Notes under the pieces: model-generated | Seen by the model: only the letters and a program-made list of their open reading frames with translations | The model's database searches: none | Told to the model about the DNA's origin: nothing | Assembly: GCA_021324115.1 (NCBI GenBank) | Contig: JAJPJS010000025.1 | Coordinates: 386,122-450,121, forward strand | Direction: 5' to 3' | Source: Nitrososphaerota archaeon | Lineage (GTDB): Archaea > Thermoproteota > Nitrososphaeria > Conexivisphaerales > DTJL01 | DNA length: 64,000 nt | Translations under genes and position numbers: made by a program | Shown here: positions 25,650-35,220 of the stretch, piece after piece | Position numbering within the stretch: position 1 is the first letter of the stretch | How the letters are laid out: each line of letters starts with the position of its first letter

Positions 25650-27341
25650 ATGGTGCAGTACAAGTGGGTGGCTCTTTCCAACACCACACTTGGCGTCCTC
25701 ATGGCCTCGATAAATGCAAACATAGTTCTCATTTCCCTACCGGCGATATTCAGGGGAATCGGCATTCAGCCCCTCACTTCCTTCCAGTATTTGCTATGGA
25801 TCCTATTCGGATACATGGTTGTCACCGCTTCCCTTCTCGTCATGTTCGGGCGCATCTCCGATATGTACGGCAGGGTGAGGCTGTACAACGTGGGGTTCGC
25901 GATATTCACTGTCGGTTCCATCCTGCTGTACCTGACGCCGAACTCCGGCACCACAGGGGCACTCGAATTGATCATATTCAGGATAATTCAGGGGATAGGA
26001 GCGGCATTTCTCTTTGCGAACAGTGCTGCGATTCTTACGGATGCCTTTCCGTACAACGAACGGGGCAAGGCGCTGGGGGTGAACCAGGTAGCCGCCCTAG
26101 CGGGTTCACTGATTGGGCTGGTGTTGGGCGGTGTGCTCGCTGTGTTCAACTGGAGGCATGTGTTCCTTGTTAGCGTGCCAGTGGGAATCCTCGGAACGGC
26201 CTGGTCGTACTGGAAACTGAAGGAGGTGGCCGTGATCAGGAAGAATCAGAAGCTGGACATATGGGGTAACATAACATGGGGAGGAGGCTTGACGATCCTT
26301 CTAATAGGAGTCACCTACGGTCTGCTCCCGTACGGTAGCTCAACAATGGGGTGGGCCAATCCGCTGGTTATCGTTGCGATTGGGGGCGGTGTTGCAATGC
26401 TTGCCGCTTTCATCGTAGTTGAAACCAGAGTAGACGAGCCGATGTTCAGATTAGGGCTGTTCAGAAACAGGATGTTCTCAGCGGCAAACTTTGCAGGACT
26501 GCTGGGGTCGGTCGCAAGGGGTGGAGTGATGATAATGCTGATCATACTTCTGCAGGGAATCTGGCTTCCGCTCCATGGTTACAGCTACGTATCCACACCC
26601 TTCTGGTCTGGCATATACATGACGCCCATGTTGGCTGGGTTTGCGATGATGGGACCGTTGAGTGGTTGGCTTTCTGACAGATATGGCGCAAGGGGGTTTT
26701 CGACCCTTGGTATGGTTATCGTTGCGGCTACATTCTATGCGTTGGCGGAAATGCCGTACAATTTTAATTTCGCAACCTTTGCGTTGGTTCTCTTTGTAAT
26801 GGGACTTGGGAATGGAATGTTCGCGTCACCAAATACGGCATCGATAATGAATTCAGTGCCCATGGAGCACAGGGGGGCTGCATCGGGAATGAGGTCGACT
26901 CTTCAGAACACGGGTACTATGGTGAGTCTCGCATTGTTTTTCTCGATCGTAATCAGCCTGCTTGCCTCAAGTCTGCCGGGGGCCTTTGATACAGCCTTCA
27001 GTCGCGTTGAGATTCCGCAATTGGGAGCAGCATTTGCACAGATACCACCTACCGGCGCACTCTTTGCCGCTTTCTTGGGCTACAACCCGGTTAGCAGCAT
27101 ACTCTCCCAGCTTGCGGACTCCCCTGGTACCGCTTCTATTGTCACTTCTATACCTCAGCAGACGATGTCATACATAACCGGCAACTCCTTTTTCCCGAAT
27201 GCTATCGCGCCAGCATTCATGTCGGCATTACAGCTTGCGTTCTACATCGGCATGGGGCTGAGCCTTGCGGCGGCAATTTCATCGCTGCTGAGGGGAAAGG
27301 TATACATCTACGAAAAGGAAAACGTATCATCTAAGAGTTAG
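25650..27341 (+). CDS. MFS multidrug exporter, DHA2 (14-helix) type
   Basis: A 563-residue major facilitator with 14 hydrophobic segments. The loop 2-3 motif [17 protein letters not shown], helix 5 region [29 protein letters not shown] and the repeat [16 protein letters not shown] fit the EmrB/QacA group. Probably proton-driven export. Co-transcribed with the hydrolase upstream. Its last 15 bp overlap the convergent small ORF at 27327. Confidence 0.9.
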   Translation: MVQYKWVALSNTTLGVLMASINANIVLISLPAIFRGIGIQPLTSFQYLLWILFGYMVVTASLLVMFGRISDMYGRVRLYNVGFAIFTVGSILLYLTPNSGTTGALELIIFRIIQGIGAAFLFANSAAILTDAFPYNERGKALGVNQVAALAGSLIGLVLGGVLAVFNWRHVFLVSVPVGILGTAWSYWKLKEVAVIRKNQKLDIWGNITWGGGLTILLIGVTYGLLPYGSSTMGWANPLVIVAIGGGVAMLAAFIVVETRVDEPMFRLGLFRNRMFSAANFAGLLGSVARGGVMIMLIILLQGIWLPLHGYSYVSTPFWSGIYMTPMLAGFAMMGPLSGWLSDRYGARGFSTLGMVIVAATFYALAEMPYNFNFATFALVLFVMGLGNGMFASPNTASIMNSVPMEHRGAASGMRSTLQNTGTMVSLALFFSIVISLLASSLPGAFDTAFSRVEIPQLGAAFAQIPPTGALFAAFLGYNPVSSILSQLADSPGTASIVTSIPQQTMSYITGNSFFPNAIAPAFMSALQLAFYIGMGLSLAAAISSLLRGKVYIYEKENVSSKS

Positions 27342-27569
27342 GATTTGTGTAGCGAATGTAAAAAATCCGTCGGTGCGGAGCACATCCGAAAAGCGTCCTT
27401 CCACCGTTCTCTTGCGGTTCGCATAAACGTATGCAAACGCATAGGTCCCGTCCTGGGCTGTTGGAAACAGAAGACACTCAAAGCCCAACATCCTTTCTCT
27501 AAAAGGTTCGGTATTGCTTTGCGAAATGTGTGCCAGGTGGTTGGTCTTGTTCGTGACTTGATAGTTCAA
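27327..27569 (-). CDS. small conserved-looking protein coupled to the GNAT gene
   Basis: An 80-residue ORF whose TTG start overlaps the TGA stop of the GNAT gene (TTGA), a common coupling. Its composition is protein-like ([36 protein letters not shown]) and it fills an otherwise empty 220-bp gap. No family recognised; the strand and overlap are the main support. Confidence 0.45.
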   Translation of the reverse strand: MNYQVTNKTNHLAHISQSNTEPFRERMLGFECLLFPTAQDGTYAFAYVYANRKRTVEGRFSDVLRTDGFFTFATQILTLR

Positions 27570-28327
27570 GTTTCTGGATCCGATTGTGAGTTGTACAGAA
27601 ACATCTTTCCGATCATTCTTTCCCCACCCTTGATAGCGTGACCTGACGATGCCACGTTGCTTTCGGCGATTTCGTTTATCAGCGTCTTGACCCCCCTCGA
27701 CTTCAAATATATCAGTCTCGCCTGAAGGTTGTCTGTCATAACTCCCATCCTACGGAACTGAGGTTCCACGTAAACACTATGGGACCGGGCCATGTCTCCA
27801 GCGATTGTCAGCCATGCCATACCAACTATCCTGCCGGATATTTTCACCACAAAGCATTTGTCGCCGTTGTTCAATGCTACTCTTATCCACCTTCTGTTGG
27901 TTTCAGGCTGAGTGGACATCATGAAACGTTCTATCTCGTCTGCATCATATTCAATACTCACAACGTATCTGAACCGATGCCCAGACTGCACATTGTTTAT
28001 GTCCAGCTGCCATATGTTCCATACATCCCGCTGATAATCTTCCGCAAGAAATTCGGAGAAGATATAGCTGTGAGGTCTTAGCCGCAAAAAGAGCTCAAAC
28101 GATTCTCTTGACTTTGTGAATATTGTACCCGTTTCTTCATACGGGTCATAGATGAAGAGGCCGTCTTTCTTACCGCTGGAATCCTCCGAGACAAAAACCT
28201 CCCCCCCGGATTCTATACTCTCCTTGGCTTCATGCTTGAGGAATGGCTCAAAGATCGTCAATCCAGCAGGCAATTCCGAAAGCTGCCGGTCTATGCTGCT
28301 GAGTTCAACCGAATCATAATTCTTCAA
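27566..28327 (-). CDS. GNAT family N-acetyltransferase
   Basis: A 253-residue protein. The C-terminal half is a GNAT fold: FVVKISGRIVGMAWLTI, then SHSVYVEPQFRRMGVMTDNLQARLIYLKSRGVKTLINEIAESN, where QFRRMGV replaces the usual Q/RxxGxG/A acetyl-CoA loop. The N-terminal 110 residues are a different, unrecognised region. Last or next to last in a leftward gene run with three proteins of unknown function. Confidence 0.75.
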   Translation of the reverse strand: MKNYDSVELSSIDRQLSELPAGLTIFEPFLKHEAKESIESGGEVFVSEDSSGKKDGLFIYDPYEETGTIFTKSRESFELFLRLRPHSYIFSEFLAEDYQRDVWNIWQLDINNVQSGHRFRYVVSIEYDADEIERFMMSTQPETNRRWIRVALNNGDKCFVVKISGRIVGMAWLTIAGDMARSHSVYVEPQFRRMGVMTDNLQARLIYLKSRGVKTLINEIAESNVASSGHAIKGGERMIGKMFLYNSQSDPET

Positions 28328-28383
28328 GGAAACTATTTTTCCTCCTTTTTTCTTTCTGCTTGCACATTTAGATACGTCACATC

Positions 28384-29622
28384 CTAATAATCGAGTATCG
28401 TGAATTTCCTTGTTAGGCTTTCCTGCCCTAAGATGTTTCCGATCTCAAGCTCCAAACTATCGGATGTGCGATGCAGCCCAAGAACTTCGTCATGTACGAT
28501 AGCCTCTCTTAATAGAAACTCGAACTGGACTTTGCGGTCATTCATATGACCGAACCTTCTCACCCTCTCCCTGTCAATCTGCTCATAGGCATACATGAAT
28601 TCATACAGGGAACGATATATCTGATGCTCCATGAGCTCTTCGAGATTGAACTCGACATCCCTTCTGTCCGAGCCCCTTACAGTTACCTCCTGAAGGCCCT
28701 CCAGGTCTGCCCAGTATATGGTGCCATCAGGGGCAAGAACAGCATCCTTATCAAGCCAAACATCATAAAAGTCCAGTCCTCGGTACGCCCCATCTTCCAC
28801 CTTCTGCATCGTTCTGACGAATAACGTAAGTATGGCCATGCCGCTCCTGACGAAATTCATCAGAAAGTTCATCGCCTTGTCGTTATCGTCTATCCCAAAG
28901 AAATCGAACAGCTCACCCGTGTCATCTCCTACTGTCCAATCTGAATGGAAGTAAATCCGCACGTTGGATGGAAGCAGCCGGGTCTCCTGAACCATAGTCT
29001 GTTTGAACCTTCGATACCAGAAGACCTGGGTGAATTTCTCCTGCATGAGTTCAGGTATGGTATTTATCTTGACCAGTGGAGCGATTCTGAAACCGTGGAT
29101 GGATGTGGCTCCCGGACCCGCCATTTCAGCGGCCCTCATGGCAATCGTCGCAAACTCCAGCCCCTGGGCTCCGTAGGGGCAACCTCTGGACCACAGCTCG
29201 CCCGTGAGATACCTTGGATAGCTGTCCTTCTGTCTTGAACTCAGTATCCTTTCCCTCAGTCCGCTACTCCTGACCAGGCTGCTCACTTCCTCCTTCCTGA
29301 ACAACTGACGGCTGAATGGACTGGTCGTTGAACCTATTCCCTTTACTGAGAGATAAAAATCTGTGCCATCTATCCTCAAACAGGGTAGCCTATCGATCGC
29401 GCTTCTGTTGTCATCTGCAAGCATCGTTTTCTCGCCCGTGGGTTCTAACCCTGCAAATGGTTCTGCGCTGTGAGGCAGGTATATCTTCTCAAAATCCGGA
29501 ATTTTGAGATCCTTGAAATGCCTGTTTGTTATCGTTCCGGCACCCTCGTAGATGCTCAGTCCGATCGGCACTCCCCTCAATTCGATCCCGCCAACAAGAT
29601 TTTCGGTTTTGTTCATTTTCAA
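28384..29622 (-). CDS. unknown protein, possible kinase-like fold
   Basis: A 412-residue soluble protein that I do not recognise. The stretch RGLDFYDVWLDKDAVLAPDGTIYWADLEGLQEV looks like the catalytic and metal-binding loops of kinase-like (PKL) folds, where an Asp, a following Asn/Asp and a D-x-E type motif are spaced in this way. The N-terminal part has a Gly/Ser-rich loop (VKGIGSTTSPFSRQLF) and conserved-looking ELWSRGCPYGAQGLEFATIAMRA. The kinase idea is inference only. It lies 21 bp after the zinc-ribbon membrane protein and 56 bp before the GNAT gene. Confidence 0.6.
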   Translation of the reverse strand: MKMNKTENLVGGIELRGVPIGLSIYEGAGTITNRHFKDLKIPDFEKIYLPHSAEPFAGLEPTGEKTMLADDNRSAIDRLPCLRIDGTDFYLSVKGIGSTTSPFSRQLFRKEEVSSLVRSSGLRERILSSRQKDSYPRYLTGELWSRGCPYGAQGLEFATIAMRAAEMAGPGATSIHGFRIAPLVKINTIPELMQEKFTQVFWYRRFKQTMVQETRLLPSNVRIYFHSDWTVGDDTGELFDFFGIDDNDKAMNFLMNFVRSGMAILTLFVRTMQKVEDGAYRGLDFYDVWLDKDAVLAPDGTIYWADLEGLQEVTVRGSDRRDVEFNLEELMEHQIYRSLYEFMYAYEQIDRERVRRFGHMNDRKVQFEFLLREAIVHDEVLGLHRTSDSLELEIGNILGQESLTRKFTILDY

Positions 29623-29643
29623 AATTCATCTCCAGCCATCAGG

Positions 29644-30777
29644 CTAGCCCGTTGGTGCCCCACAGTAGGGACATGTTTCTGCAGTTGTAGGAATCAGCGT
29701 TCCACAGTACTTGCATTTCACTTTGACCACTTCCTTGATCACCACCTGCTCGGGTGGTTGGGAGCCCAAAGATACCCCCGCAGAAGCAGGAGCGCTTTGA
29801 GGATAAGCAGGAGGCGAAATTTCAGACGATGAAACCGGGTTGGTAGGGGGTGGAGGTATGTATGGGGGATGTTCCGGTATCTCCTTTCTCCTGTTTCCTC
29901 TAGATATTGCGAGCGCTCCAACAAACACGGCGATAATTATCACGCCGAACAGAATCAACAGAGACTGTGCGCTGAAGGAGACCGTCTGCACAGGCGGCGG
30001 GATCACTGGTGGATTGTTTGGAGAGGAGACGTACGTCAACGGATAACTGGTAGACAACACAAATAAGTTATCGGTATACTGAAAACTTCCAGCCTGCCCC
30101 TGATACTCGCCAGTGTCATGCTCCACATAGCTGTAACCGACTATGTAACCGGTTGAGGGGTCAAAGTATTCATACCAGGTGTACTGTGCTGAAAACACTC
30201 CGTACGAATCATTACGCTGGTACTGTCCCTGCCCCACCGCCTCGATAGTTCTGACGTAACTGCTTCCCAGAGGCAGGTAGTAGCTATAATTCTTTGACAG
30301 AACGGTGAACCTTGTGTTAAGGACATAGAAGGTTCCGCCAACCGGTGTCGATGCGTTCATCGCAAACCATACATACGTTGGCTTGGAGTAGCCAACCTGG
30401 TTATCGGTGCCGTTAAGGTACGTGTAGTTCGCCGCGGACCACGAGTAGAATCCTGAACTCGAGCCTGATTCTGAATTCCCCTGATTGTTACTGTAGTTGT
30501 AGACATAGTCGTAGTAAGATGAGACAATGGAGCCGTTGACACCCGTCACCCTCTCTTCTCCCTGGATGAATGTATTGTCGGTATAACCAAGATAAGATCC
30601 CTGACCCTGGCTTACTGTGATGATTTCTGAGTAGGTGAAGTGGTCGACAATGGCGGGTGTGTATGCGACAGCCGTGTAAAGTGTTTCGCCAGTGGTGCCC
30701 GCCAACAAAAGGATGAGTAGAAACGTCAAAGAAACATAAAATACCGTAAAAAATGATCCTCGTGGTCTGAATAACAT
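29644..30777 (-). CDS. membrane protein with large outer domain and C-terminal zinc ribbon
   Basis: The likely start is ATG 30777 (MLFRPRG); the track start at 30906 lies inside the upstream gene, and GGGAGGGG precedes the chosen start by about 13 nt. Layout of 377 residues: N-terminal helix (FFTVFYVSLTFLLILLLAG), about 240 residues rich in Tyr, Ser, Asn and Gly that are probably outside, a second helix (LLILFGVIIIAVFVGALAI), a Pro-rich cytoplasmic linker, and a terminal zinc ribbon CKYCGTLIPTTAETCPYCG. Function unknown; the ribbon may bind a cytoplasmic partner from the same gene run. Confidence 0.7.
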   Translation of the reverse strand: MLFRPRGSFFTVFYVSLTFLLILLLAGTTGETLYTAVAYTPAIVDHFTYSEIITVSQGQGSYLGYTDNTFIQGEERVTGVNGSIVSSYYDYVYNYSNNQGNSESGSSSGFYSWSAANYTYLNGTDNQVGYSKPTYVWFAMNASTPVGGTFYVLNTRFTVLSKNYSYYLPLGSSYVRTIEAVGQGQYQRNDSYGVFSAQYTWYEYFDPSTGYIVGYSYVEHDTGEYQGQAGSFQYTDNLFVLSTSYPLTYVSSPNNPPVIPPPVQTVSFSAQSLLILFGVIIIAVFVGALAISRGNRRKEIPEHPPYIPPPPTNPVSSSEISPPAYPQSAPASAGVSLGSQPPEQVVIKEVVKVKCKYCGTLIPTTAETCPYCGAPTG

Positions 30778-30844
30778 CGGTAAATTCACTCCCCTCCCAC
30801 CCGATCGGCTTTTGAGCTGTTGGTCATCTCGGCACCTCTGATAT

Positions 30845-32398
30845 TCAACCTGCAAACCCTCCGACCCCGTGGCTGTGGGCGGGGTGAAAGCCACCCATAC
30901 CGCCAAAATTCGAGGTGTGATATGAATGCGCCGATATCAAAGGATAGTACCAGATGAAGAAGAATGGGCGCGTGCCGTAACTGAACTGGATCGGAGTCTC
31001 GGATAACGTTGCAGTAGGATCCAGCTCCTTGATGAGCTCGTTTCTAACACCATGGATCATTCTTACTGCTAGGGTGACCAGTTCCGATCGCTCCAGACCC
31101 GCTGCAAATGCTGATAGTAAGGTGACTGCCTTTTCCATCAGGTCGAGCACCTCGTGTGATTCAAAAACAGGAATCGAAGCAAGTATAGCACCTGGGACGA
31201 GTGGATACTCAAGATAATTTTTGAGCTGCTCGATGACATACTTCAGCTTATCCTCAACATCATTTGGCCCGAGCTCACCTATCGAAAGAAAGGCGGAAGA
31301 GATTTCGGTGTCTTCTGAAGTCATGTATCCCCAGGACTTGAACATCGACCTGAAACCATCGAATTTCGATAAAATGTCAGCATCGGGAAGGTTCATGACA
31401 GAAAGGATTGCCGCGGCACGATATGAGGAAGTAGACTGCATAAATCTTGTAAAACGGTCAGCAGGATAAGTACCATCGAACCTTCTTCCCGCAAGGATGG
31501 TAGCAGCTACCCCTGCTGCCTGTTCCTTTGGGACTCCATGGTCTCTCACGAAACTCTCAAGTTGTCCAAGCGAAGCCTGGAGATCACTGATTTCAAAGCT
31601 GCTCATTGCTGTCATTATCTCTGCAGCCATAAGCCTGTCGTCTACCGTGAAGTCAGTATTAAGAGAGCTGAATGCGTTGATATACCTTTGACTTATCTGT
31701 GCTGTGTCCCCCTGAAGTTTTGCGAGCCCGACAGCTGCCCCCCAGAGCTCGGAATCAAACATTCTCGTTAGCAGGTCGTTCTGAGGCACCGGCACAACGG
31801 GTTTGAGATTCGAAACATATGCACTCGACCTCTGTGCGATCAACCTGAGCTCTGAGAAGGTATTCTTCATCTCGACAAGGAAAGTTGAAAAGTCTTCGTC
31901 CGCAATCCTGTAATTCCTGATGTTGAGGTCATTGAGGGTCAGTGTTCCGAGGTCCGTAATCGCAAGATAAGCACTGTCATATGGCATCATTCTGTCGATT
32001 AAGGATTTTTCCTGAATGAGTTCGTTGAGCTGCTTTTCAAGCACTGCGAGCTGCGATTCTTCCTGGGAGACGGCGGCGGATTCATCTTGTATTCTATGTA
32101 GTAAAGCATCCTTTTCGTCCTTTCCTTTGAAGTGAAAGAGAAAAGAATGTTCCTTGGCTTCGTCTCCCTGCAGAACACTCGCCGACTGCTGTTCGTCGGC
32201 TTTTTCAGCGTTGACCTGAGACATGATTTGGGACAGTCTCCCCACCTCGTTTACGCCCTTTTCATAATCTTCTTTCGTGGCTCTTAAAACAAAACCGCTT
32301 GAAATCAGAAAATCAAGGTCGTGTGGGTCTAGCTGGGCTGCCTGTTGAACATGGTCCTTCAGCTGGGAAAGAAACAACCGCGCTTCCGAGCACTTCAT
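30845..32398 (-). CDS. large helical protein with Gly/His-rich tail, unknown function
   Basis: A 517-residue protein, no signal peptide. Residues about 95-135 look like a coiled coil (HRIQDESAAVSQEESQLAVLEKQLNELIQEKS); the remainder is largely helical and repeat-like. The last 30 residues change to aromatic, then Gly/His-rich (GGMGGFHPAHSHGVGGFAG), which could bind metal. First gene of the leftward run ending at 27327. I do not recognise a family. Confidence 0.65.
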   Translation of the reverse strand: MKCSEARLFLSQLKDHVQQAAQLDPHDLDFLISSGFVLRATKEDYEKGVNEVGRLSQIMSQVNAEKADEQQSASVLQGDEAKEHSFLFHFKGKDEKDALLHRIQDESAAVSQEESQLAVLEKQLNELIQEKSLIDRMMPYDSAYLAITDLGTLTLNDLNIRNYRIADEDFSTFLVEMKNTFSELRLIAQRSSAYVSNLKPVVPVPQNDLLTRMFDSELWGAAVGLAKLQGDTAQISQRYINAFSSLNTDFTVDDRLMAAEIMTAMSSFEISDLQASLGQLESFVRDHGVPKEQAAGVAATILAGRRFDGTYPADRFTRFMQSTSSYRAAAILSVMNLPDADILSKFDGFRSMFKSWGYMTSEDTEISSAFLSIGELGPNDVEDKLKYVIEQLKNYLEYPLVPGAILASIPVFESHEVLDLMEKAVTLLSAFAAGLERSELVTLAVRMIHGVRNELIKELDPTATLSETPIQFSYGTRPFFFIWYYPLISAHSYHTSNFGGMGGFHPAHSHGVGGFAG

Positions 32399-32559
32399 AG
32401 CGCCTTTTGTGGAAAGAACACTATGGTACTTAAGTTATTTGATGTATTGGCGTCCTCTTCCAGTTTCTACCTTTGACATGACATTGATGTTACCGTCACA
32501 AATCATTAAATGTTCGATCCCGTTTCTTATTCGGTTTTAAAGCGTTTGCGAATGTGAAC

Positions 32560-32991
32560 CTATTTCAAAGCCTTCCATAGAATCAGGTTGCAGACAAGCC
32601 GGATCAACCCTGGGATCACTTTCGTGAGCCTCTCGAACCTGAGCACAACCTTCCTGAAGATCTTCGGCCAGCCGAAGAACCTCTCCGCATTTTACCTTAC
32701 CCCGTTACATCTCCCCCTGCTGAAGGGCCGGCGCCTCTCAGGCCTTTTCCCCGTCTTCGTCGGGCGGTCGGGTATCTGCGACCTGACGTGCTTCCGGTCG
32801 ATGTCGAACCTGTCACAGACGGGAGCCAGTCGTCATACCCACTGTCGGATGACCTCGTGAGACCTGTCGATGAGGGGCTCGAGAATCATCGATGGCTTCC
32901 TCAAACTGTTCGAACGCAGATAGACAAACGTCCCGTAAATAACCAGCGGGAGGGATGTCCTTTCGCGTTCCATGAACTTTGGAGAGTCCAT
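32560..32991 (-). pseudogene. decayed DDE-type transposase with internal deletion
   Basis: Read on the minus strand by hand: MDSPKFMERERTSLPLVIYG, then LRSNSLRKPSMILEPLIDRSHEVIRQWV is the helix-turn-helix start of a DDE transposase; a stop follows, then another frame gives DRFDIDRKHVRSQIPDRP and, after a further stop, NAERFFGWPKIFRKVVLRFERL to the TAG at 32562-32560. The catalytic core between these parts is missing, so it cannot be active. Exact IS family unresolved. Confidence 0.65.
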
Positions 32992-33188
32992 GAGGCATGA
33001 GAGGCATCATTCCCTCAAATCATGAGAAAGCAACGAAGCTGGAGAGTTCGCTCATTCGGTTCTTGACTTGACAGCGCCCACTAGGGCGCCATCTTCCACA
33101 AGTAGGCGAGTTTTGGCATCACTTATCGTGCTGAGATTCCCCCCAACTCTCCTGCGATAGATAGCAGGGCTGGACATGGGTAGTGACG

Positions 33189-34505
33189 CTATTCGAAGAA
33201 CCTAACCTTCACAGGTTTTTCATCTCTGTATTCGCGGAGAAAATAGTAAGCGATTATCAGGGAAAGGAGAAGAACAACGCCGAAGACCAGCGCTTCCCGA
33301 GGCATTCCGAACATGAACGCTAGGATTGCGACCATGGCGGCTGCCGGGAGGTACGGATAAAGAGGGACGGAGAACGACCCTTTCATTCCGAGCCTGCGAA
33401 AATGGACCAAGGCAAACGTAGCGATGAGATATGAGAACAGCAAGCCAAAATTGCTGATCGCCGCGATCACGAATATGTTACCTGAGAACAGCATCAGGAC
33501 CCCGATGACACCCGAGATGAAGACTCCATTCTTCGCTACATCTCTCTTCGCGTCGTAGGTCCGCACCGCCTTCGGAAGCAAGCCGTCGAGGCCAATTTGG
33601 TACAGTATTCGTGAAGAGCCCAGCAAGATGGCAAGAGAGGCGGAAGCCGTTGCCACGAGTGCGCCGACATCCACTGCGACGAGCAGGTAGGCAGGGGCGC
33701 CCGCGGTCTGGAGCGCGAAGGAAAGAGGGTCGGCGTTAATCACGAACTTGACCGCCGGCACCAGGATGAGGAGGGAGATAGCTACCAAGACGTAAAGCAC
33801 CATGCTGATCACGACCGAGGAGAGGATTGCCTTTGCTGCGGACCTGGCACCTCCCTTCACTTCCGAGACGAACGTGCTTATCGCCTGGAACCCGGAGTAC
33901 GCAAAGAACACCGCCACGCTGGCGCCAAAGATTCCCTCAATGTTCGCAGCCTGAGCGCCGCCCGATAAGAAGCTGGTCGCAGAACCGCTCCTCAGGAAGT
34001 AGAATGCTGCAAAGCCAACGACAGCAAGGAGGATGCTCAACTTGACGATCACGAGAACGAAATCGGCCTTGGCGGCTTTCCTGATGCCCCGCAGGTTCAG
34101 CAGAGTCAGTGCAGCTATCAGGGCAATCGCGAAGTAGTAACTCGCCGTCGCAATCTTTAGCCCGAGCAGGCTCGCCAGATACGACCCGAAACCAAGCGCC
34201 ACTACGGAGACTGAGCTAGCGTAGCTGACGTAGAGCAGGAGTCCAGTGATGAAACCAAGCTCGCTGCCGAACGCTTCGTAGGCGTACGAATAGCTGGCGC
34301 CGGTCGCTTTGGGAAAGAGGGTGCAGAGCTCCCCTATCTCGAGCGCGACCACCGCTGCGACCAAGCCCACCAGGATGAACGAAAGGAGCGCCCAGGAGCC
34401 GGCGAGAGCTATGGCAGTGCCGCTAAGGGTGAAGATGCCGGCACCGATTATCGCACCCAATCCGACAGCCGTTGCGACTCTGATGCTTATCCCGCCTTCG
34501 CTCAA
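33189..34505 (-). CDS. APC family amino-acid permease inside the accessory island
   Basis: An intact 438-residue transporter with 12 helices starting at TTG 34505. The N-terminus VATAVGLGAIIGAGIFTLSGTAIALAGSWALLSF has the GAIIGAGIF motif of helix 1 in APC permeases, and the cytoplasmic loop LDGLLPKAVRTYDAKRDVAKNG follows helix 8. The end is a charged tail (REYRDEKPVKVRFFE). It is flanked by transposase and TnpB remnants and is noticeably GC-rich next to its AT-rich neighbours, which suggests acquisition by transfer. Substrate unknown. Confidence 0.88.
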   Translation of the reverse strand: MSEGGISIRVATAVGLGAIIGAGIFTLSGTAIALAGSWALLSFILVGLVAAVVALEIGELCTLFPKATGASYSYAYEAFGSELGFITGLLLYVSYASSVSVVALGFGSYLASLLGLKIATASYYFAIALIAALTLLNLRGIRKAAKADFVLVIVKLSILLAVVGFAAFYFLRSGSATSFLSGGAQAANIEGIFGASVAVFFAYSGFQAISTFVSEVKGGARSAAKAILSSVVISMVLYVLVAISLLILVPAVKFVINADPLSFALQTAGAPAYLLVAVDVGALVATASASLAILLGSSRILYQIGLDGLLPKAVRTYDAKRDVAKNGVFISGVIGVLMLFSGNIFVIAAISNFGLLFSYLIATFALVHFRRLGMKGSFSVPLYPYLPAAAMVAILAFMFGMPREALVFGVVLLLSLIIAYYFLREYRDEKPVKVRFFE

Positions 34506-34575
34506 GTGATGTGACTCCGGCTGCTGGTTGAATATGGCTCGGTTTTACGTATTATGCAGAGTAAGCCTTCTCATT

Positions 34576-34840
34576 CCGCCCTGCCGCAGCTGCGCTAGCG
34601 TGCGCCTTTGGGTTAGAGCTTTCTCCAGTCCCGGACTTTGCGCGGGATTCGTCAAGGCAATCCTAGAAGACCTATAGAATTGGCAGTCTGCAAGCATAAA
34701 AGAGAACCCCCACAAAACTTTACCGGCCCGAAGGAGTCGGTTCGGATGTAAGCATAGAAGACGCGATCCAATTCCCTGCCCCAGAGAATCTTGGAATGAG
34801 TGCGGTGAATCGGACTAAAGCTGAAGTTCATCCTGATTGA
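34576..34840 (+). pseudogene. TnpB C-terminal remnant (IS605/IS607-type)
   Basis: Frames on the plus strand give ACAFGLELSPVPDFARDSS, a decayed form of the TnpB zinc finger/RuvC-III region (usually CGLELDRDxN), then KTYRIGSLQA and RPEGVGSDVSIEDAIQFPAPENLG to TGA at 34838-34840, the kind of tail seen after the catalytic region in TnpB proteins. Stops interrupt it and the N-terminal three quarters are gone. The remnant abuts the APC permease start. Confidence 0.55.
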
Positions 34841-34905
34841 GAACGAACACTGACTTCCAACAATACGGGTTGAAATCCCGTCCGGTGGAGGGAGGGAGGT
34901 GCGAG
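34841..34905 (+). ncRNA. possible right end / omega RNA 3' end of the TnpB element
   Basis: Directly after the TnpB stop, ACGGGTTGAAATCCCGTCCGGTGGAGGGAGGGAGG has the look of the 3' terminal hairpins of TnpB right ends: ACGGG pairs with CCCGT and the end is purine-rich. In intact elements this stretch is transcribed as the guide RNA scaffold. Here the nuclease is dead, so it is a fossil at most. The call rests on resemblance and position. Confidence 0.3.
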
Positions 34906-34918
34906 CAGTCATCAGATA

Positions 34919-35220
34919 ATGTATATTGATGTGTATCTACATATCAAAATACTTTCGGGCACAGTTACAGCCCGAAAGAAGCAGGGAAGATGCCTGGGGA
35001 TAACGACCCATACGATACAGGTCTGGGACAGGCAGTGAAAGGTCAGGTGCATCAGGCTTCCGACCGGAAGAAGAATACGGGAGTCGGAGATCAAGCGCCT
35101 GATGAACGTCGCTGAACAAGGGAAGGAAGGAAAGAAGCTGTCTACGCAAGGGTGTCTTCGCACGACCAGAAGTCATACTTGGATGCTCAGGTGAATGTCC
35201 TGAAGACCAGGGCACGCGCA
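34919..35220 (+). pseudogene. IS607-type serine recombinase TnpA remnant
   Basis: From ATG 34919 the frame gives TARKKQGRCLGITTHTIQVWDRQ, the MerR-like DNA-binding start of IS607 TnpA, then a TGA, then KVRCIRLPTGRRIRESEIKRLMNVAEQ, and after a frame change YARVSSHDQKSYLDAQVNVLK, the serine recombinase active-site strand. The remaining catalytic domain is missing. It follows the TnpB remnant, the reverse of the usual tnpA-tnpB order, so two elements may have met here. Confidence 0.65.

Noticed and set aside
32560-34920. Duplicate of the tRNA-Arg 3' end as the left attachment site
   Set aside because: GGGTTGAAATCCCGTCCGG near 34867 has a T-arm look, but it does not match the tRNA-Arg end and fits a TnpB right end better.
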